In this document: one piece after another, positions 7,829-8,687 of the stretch
Layout of the letters: each line of letters opens with the position of its first letter
Position numbering within the stretch: position 1 is the first letter of the stretch
From: JABDDM01 sp038240295
GTDB taxonomy: Bacteria > Bacteroidota > Ignavibacteria > Palsa-1295
Assembly: GCA_038240295.1 (NCBI GenBank)
Contig: JBBSDW010000139.1
Location: 1 to 8,687, forward strand
Reading direction: 5' to 3'
Length of the DNA: 8,687 bases
Notes under the pieces: generated by a model
What the model was told of the DNA's origin: nothing
The model's database searches: none
The model's input: the letters and a program-made list of their open reading frames with translations, nothing else
Made by a program: the position numbers and the translations under genes

Positions 7829-7848
7829 TTGAAACAGAATCTGTTCAA
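7829..7848. promoter_or_regulatory. Imperfect palindrome upstream of the 1378-residue gene, possible operator
   Basis: On the minus strand TTGAACAG, spacer ATT, then CTGTTTCAA form an inverted repeat whose arms match perfectly apart from one extra T. It ends about 30 nt before the GTG start, a usual place for a repressor site or a short leader hairpin. The central AACAG-ATT-CTGTT has exact 5-bp arms. It resembles no operator consensus that I can name with confidence, and no regulator gene is present in the window. Confidence 0.35.
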
Positions 7849-7921
7849 AACCGAAGTTGGCGGCACGCAGCCCAATCCCCCACGGCCATCTAACGAGACA
7901 CATCGCATACAACTCAACGAA

Positions 7922-7939
7922 CGGGCGAAAGGATGCCCG
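7922..7939. repeat. Small GC hairpin in the intergenic region
   Basis: CGGGC at 7922-7926 pairs with GCCCG at 7935-7939 around an 8-nt loop. It is the third of three successive hairpins between the stop of the T9SS-tail gene and the next gene. On its own it is weak and could be chance. Confidence 0.3.
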
Positions 7940-7961
7940 CGATTCTCACCAACCGTTTCTG

Positions 7962-7974
7962 GCGGCAAAGCCGC
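7962..7974. repeat. Small GC hairpin (GCGGC-AAA-GCCGC) in the intergenic region
   Basis: GCGGC at 7962-7966 pairs with GCCGC at 7970-7974 with a 3-nt loop, TTT on the minus strand. It follows the larger hairpin at 7981-8008 in the direction of transcription and may belong to the same 3' structure. Confidence 0.4.
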
Positions 7975-7980
7975 GACGAA

Positions 7981-8008
7981 TCATGGAGGGAGCATTCTCC
8001 CTCCGTGA
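7981..8008 (-). terminator. Strong GC-rich hairpin just after the stop of the 8020-8687 gene; candidate terminator or mRNA 3' stabiliser
   Basis: GGAGGGAG at 7985-7992 is the exact reverse complement of CTCCCTCC at 7997-8004, with a 4-nt loop. After one mismatched position the pairing resumes for three more base pairs on the outside, giving an arm of about 12 positions. The structure starts 11 nt after the TAA at 8022-8020. The minus-strand sequence beyond it (ATGATTCGTCG) has no T-run, so it is not a classical intrinsic terminator. A hairpin-only terminator or a 3' stability element is inferred from position and strength. Confidence 0.55.
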
Positions 8009-8019
8009 CAAGCATGCAA

Positions 8020-8687
8020 TTACTTTGCGAGTACCATCGACTGGCGTTCGCTGATGTTCAGCTTCTCGGATTTGAGCTCGTAGATATAGTGCCCTGCCGC
8101 GAGTCCGGGTTTCTCGAAATGAATGTTATACGTGCCCGAGGCGACTTCCTGGTCCAGCAGCGTTGATACAACTCTTCCAAGATCGTCATAGACCTTCAGG
8201 CTTACATCGCCATGTTGCGGCATTGTAAACGAGATCGTTGTACCGTTGTTCTGGAAGGGGTTTGGATAAGCCGTTGAAATTTGCGTGGCAGCTTGTCCCG
8301 CGCCCGCCACAGAAGCTGCGGAGAGCGGCATCAGCTTGATTCGTGTGACGCCCGGATCGAGATCGAACCACAATGCCGAATGCGTAAAGCACTTGACGGT
8401 AGCCATGACCGGAGCCTCGAGCGGGGGCATCACGTCGACATGCACCGTGAGGTCTTCGCCCATTTCGATATGGCTGACATCCATTGCAAGATTCTCACGA
8501 ACCTTCGCCGAATAGACATTGGCGGCATCACCATCGAGAATGACCTGTGTGCTATCGAGATAAACGCGGTCAGCAAGGCTGTTGCGAATGTTGACGAGAT
8601 TCTGGCGAACGGTCGTTGAAACAATCCCTGGGTTATCTGCTGGCTTCAGAAATACACCGCGCAACGGCTTGAGCAACGCGCCTGCAG
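8020..8687 (-). CDS. C-terminal part of a secreted protein with T9SS type A sorting domain (5' end outside window)
   Basis: The frame is open to the right edge (221 residues to TAA at 8022-8020). A TTG at 8676 is in frame, but nothing marks it as a start, and the upstream codons remain open, so the gene is treated as partial. The last 85 or so residues are a canonical T9SS type A domain: AYPNPFQNN, then DDLGRVVSTLLD, then GHYIYEL, ending in MVLAK. This domain directs Sec-exported proteins through the outer-membrane type IX translocon and is usually cleaved or used for attachment to the surface. The preceding 135 residues are beta-rich, with STQVILDGD and DLTVHVDVMPP stretches and one Cys (KCFTH). 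I do not recognise a family for that part, so the function of the mature protein is unknown. Its stop is followed by a strong hairpin, suggesting that its transcript ends before the next gene. Confidence 0.8.
   Translation of the reverse strand, partial: AGALLKPLRGVFLKPADNPGIVSTTVRQNLVNIRNSLADRVYLDSTQVILDGDAANVYSAKVRENLAMDVSHIEMGEDLTVHVDVMPPLEAPVMATVKCFTHSALWFDLDPGVTRIKLMPLSAASVAGAGQAATQISTAYPNPFQNNGTTISFTMPQHGDVSLKVYDDLGRVVSTLLDQEVASGTYNIHFEKPGLAAGHYIYELKSEKLNISERQSMVLAK

Noticed and set aside
7819..7848. Sigma-70-like promoter TTGAAC-18 nt-TAATTC upstream of the 1378-residue gene
   Set aside because: Transcription would start at about 7812, on top of the GGAG ribosome binding site at 7810-7813, leaving too short a leader. 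The -10 match is also poor, and a Bacteroidota-type -7 element (TAnnTTTG) is not seen.
1..8687. CRISPR array, tRNA, rRNA, insertion sequence, phage or toxin-antitoxin elements
   Set aside because: I looked for regularly spaced repeats, tRNA-like cloverleaf ends, transposase motifs and terminal inverted repeats on both strands and saw none.

Overview
The window looks like a chromosomal fragment from a Bacteroidota-type bacterium of the wider FCB group. All three secreted proteins carry a C-terminal sorting domain of the type IX secretion system (T9SS type A). Two of them also combine ASH/HYDIN-like (choice-of-anchor D) repeats with a cohesin-like domain. That architecture, with base composition near 50% GC and frequent non-ATG starts, suggests an uncultured Kapabacteria/Ignavibacteria/Chlorobi-side lineage rather than a classical gut Bacteroides. 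The lineage is an inference; there is no rRNA or other phylogenetic marker here.

Every gene I can support is on the minus strand. Read in the direction of transcription (right to left) they are: (1) 8687-8020, the C-terminal part of a secreted protein ending in a canonical T9SS tail. (2) An intergenic region of about 220 nt (8019-7800) with a strong GC-rich hairpin just after the stop, two smaller hairpins and an imperfect palindrome just upstream of the next gene. (3) 7799-3663, a 1378-residue secreted protein: signal peptide, IgGFc-binding N-terminal-like domain, about five ASH-like repeats, cohesin-like domain, divergent T9SS tail. (4) A 184-nt gap (3662-3479) with a perfect 12-nt tandem repeat inside a 9-bp inverted repeat. 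(5) 3478-287, a 1063-residue paralogue of the same plan with about three ASH-like repeats and a canonical T9SS tail. (6) 269-1, beginning 17 nt downstream, the N-terminus of a multi-pass membrane protein that resembles ComEC/Rec2, the DNA-uptake channel.

The likely working picture is a locus for large cell-surface proteins. Each is exported by Sec through its signal peptide, then carried across the outer membrane and anchored or released by T9SS through its C-terminal domain. The head of the two giant proteins resembles the N-terminal domain of animal mucus FCGBP, so a carbohydrate- or protein-binding adhesin role is plausible but unproven. The ComEC-like gene is close enough to be co-transcribed with the second giant protein, but no functional link can be shown. 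The plus strand holds only shadow reading frames.
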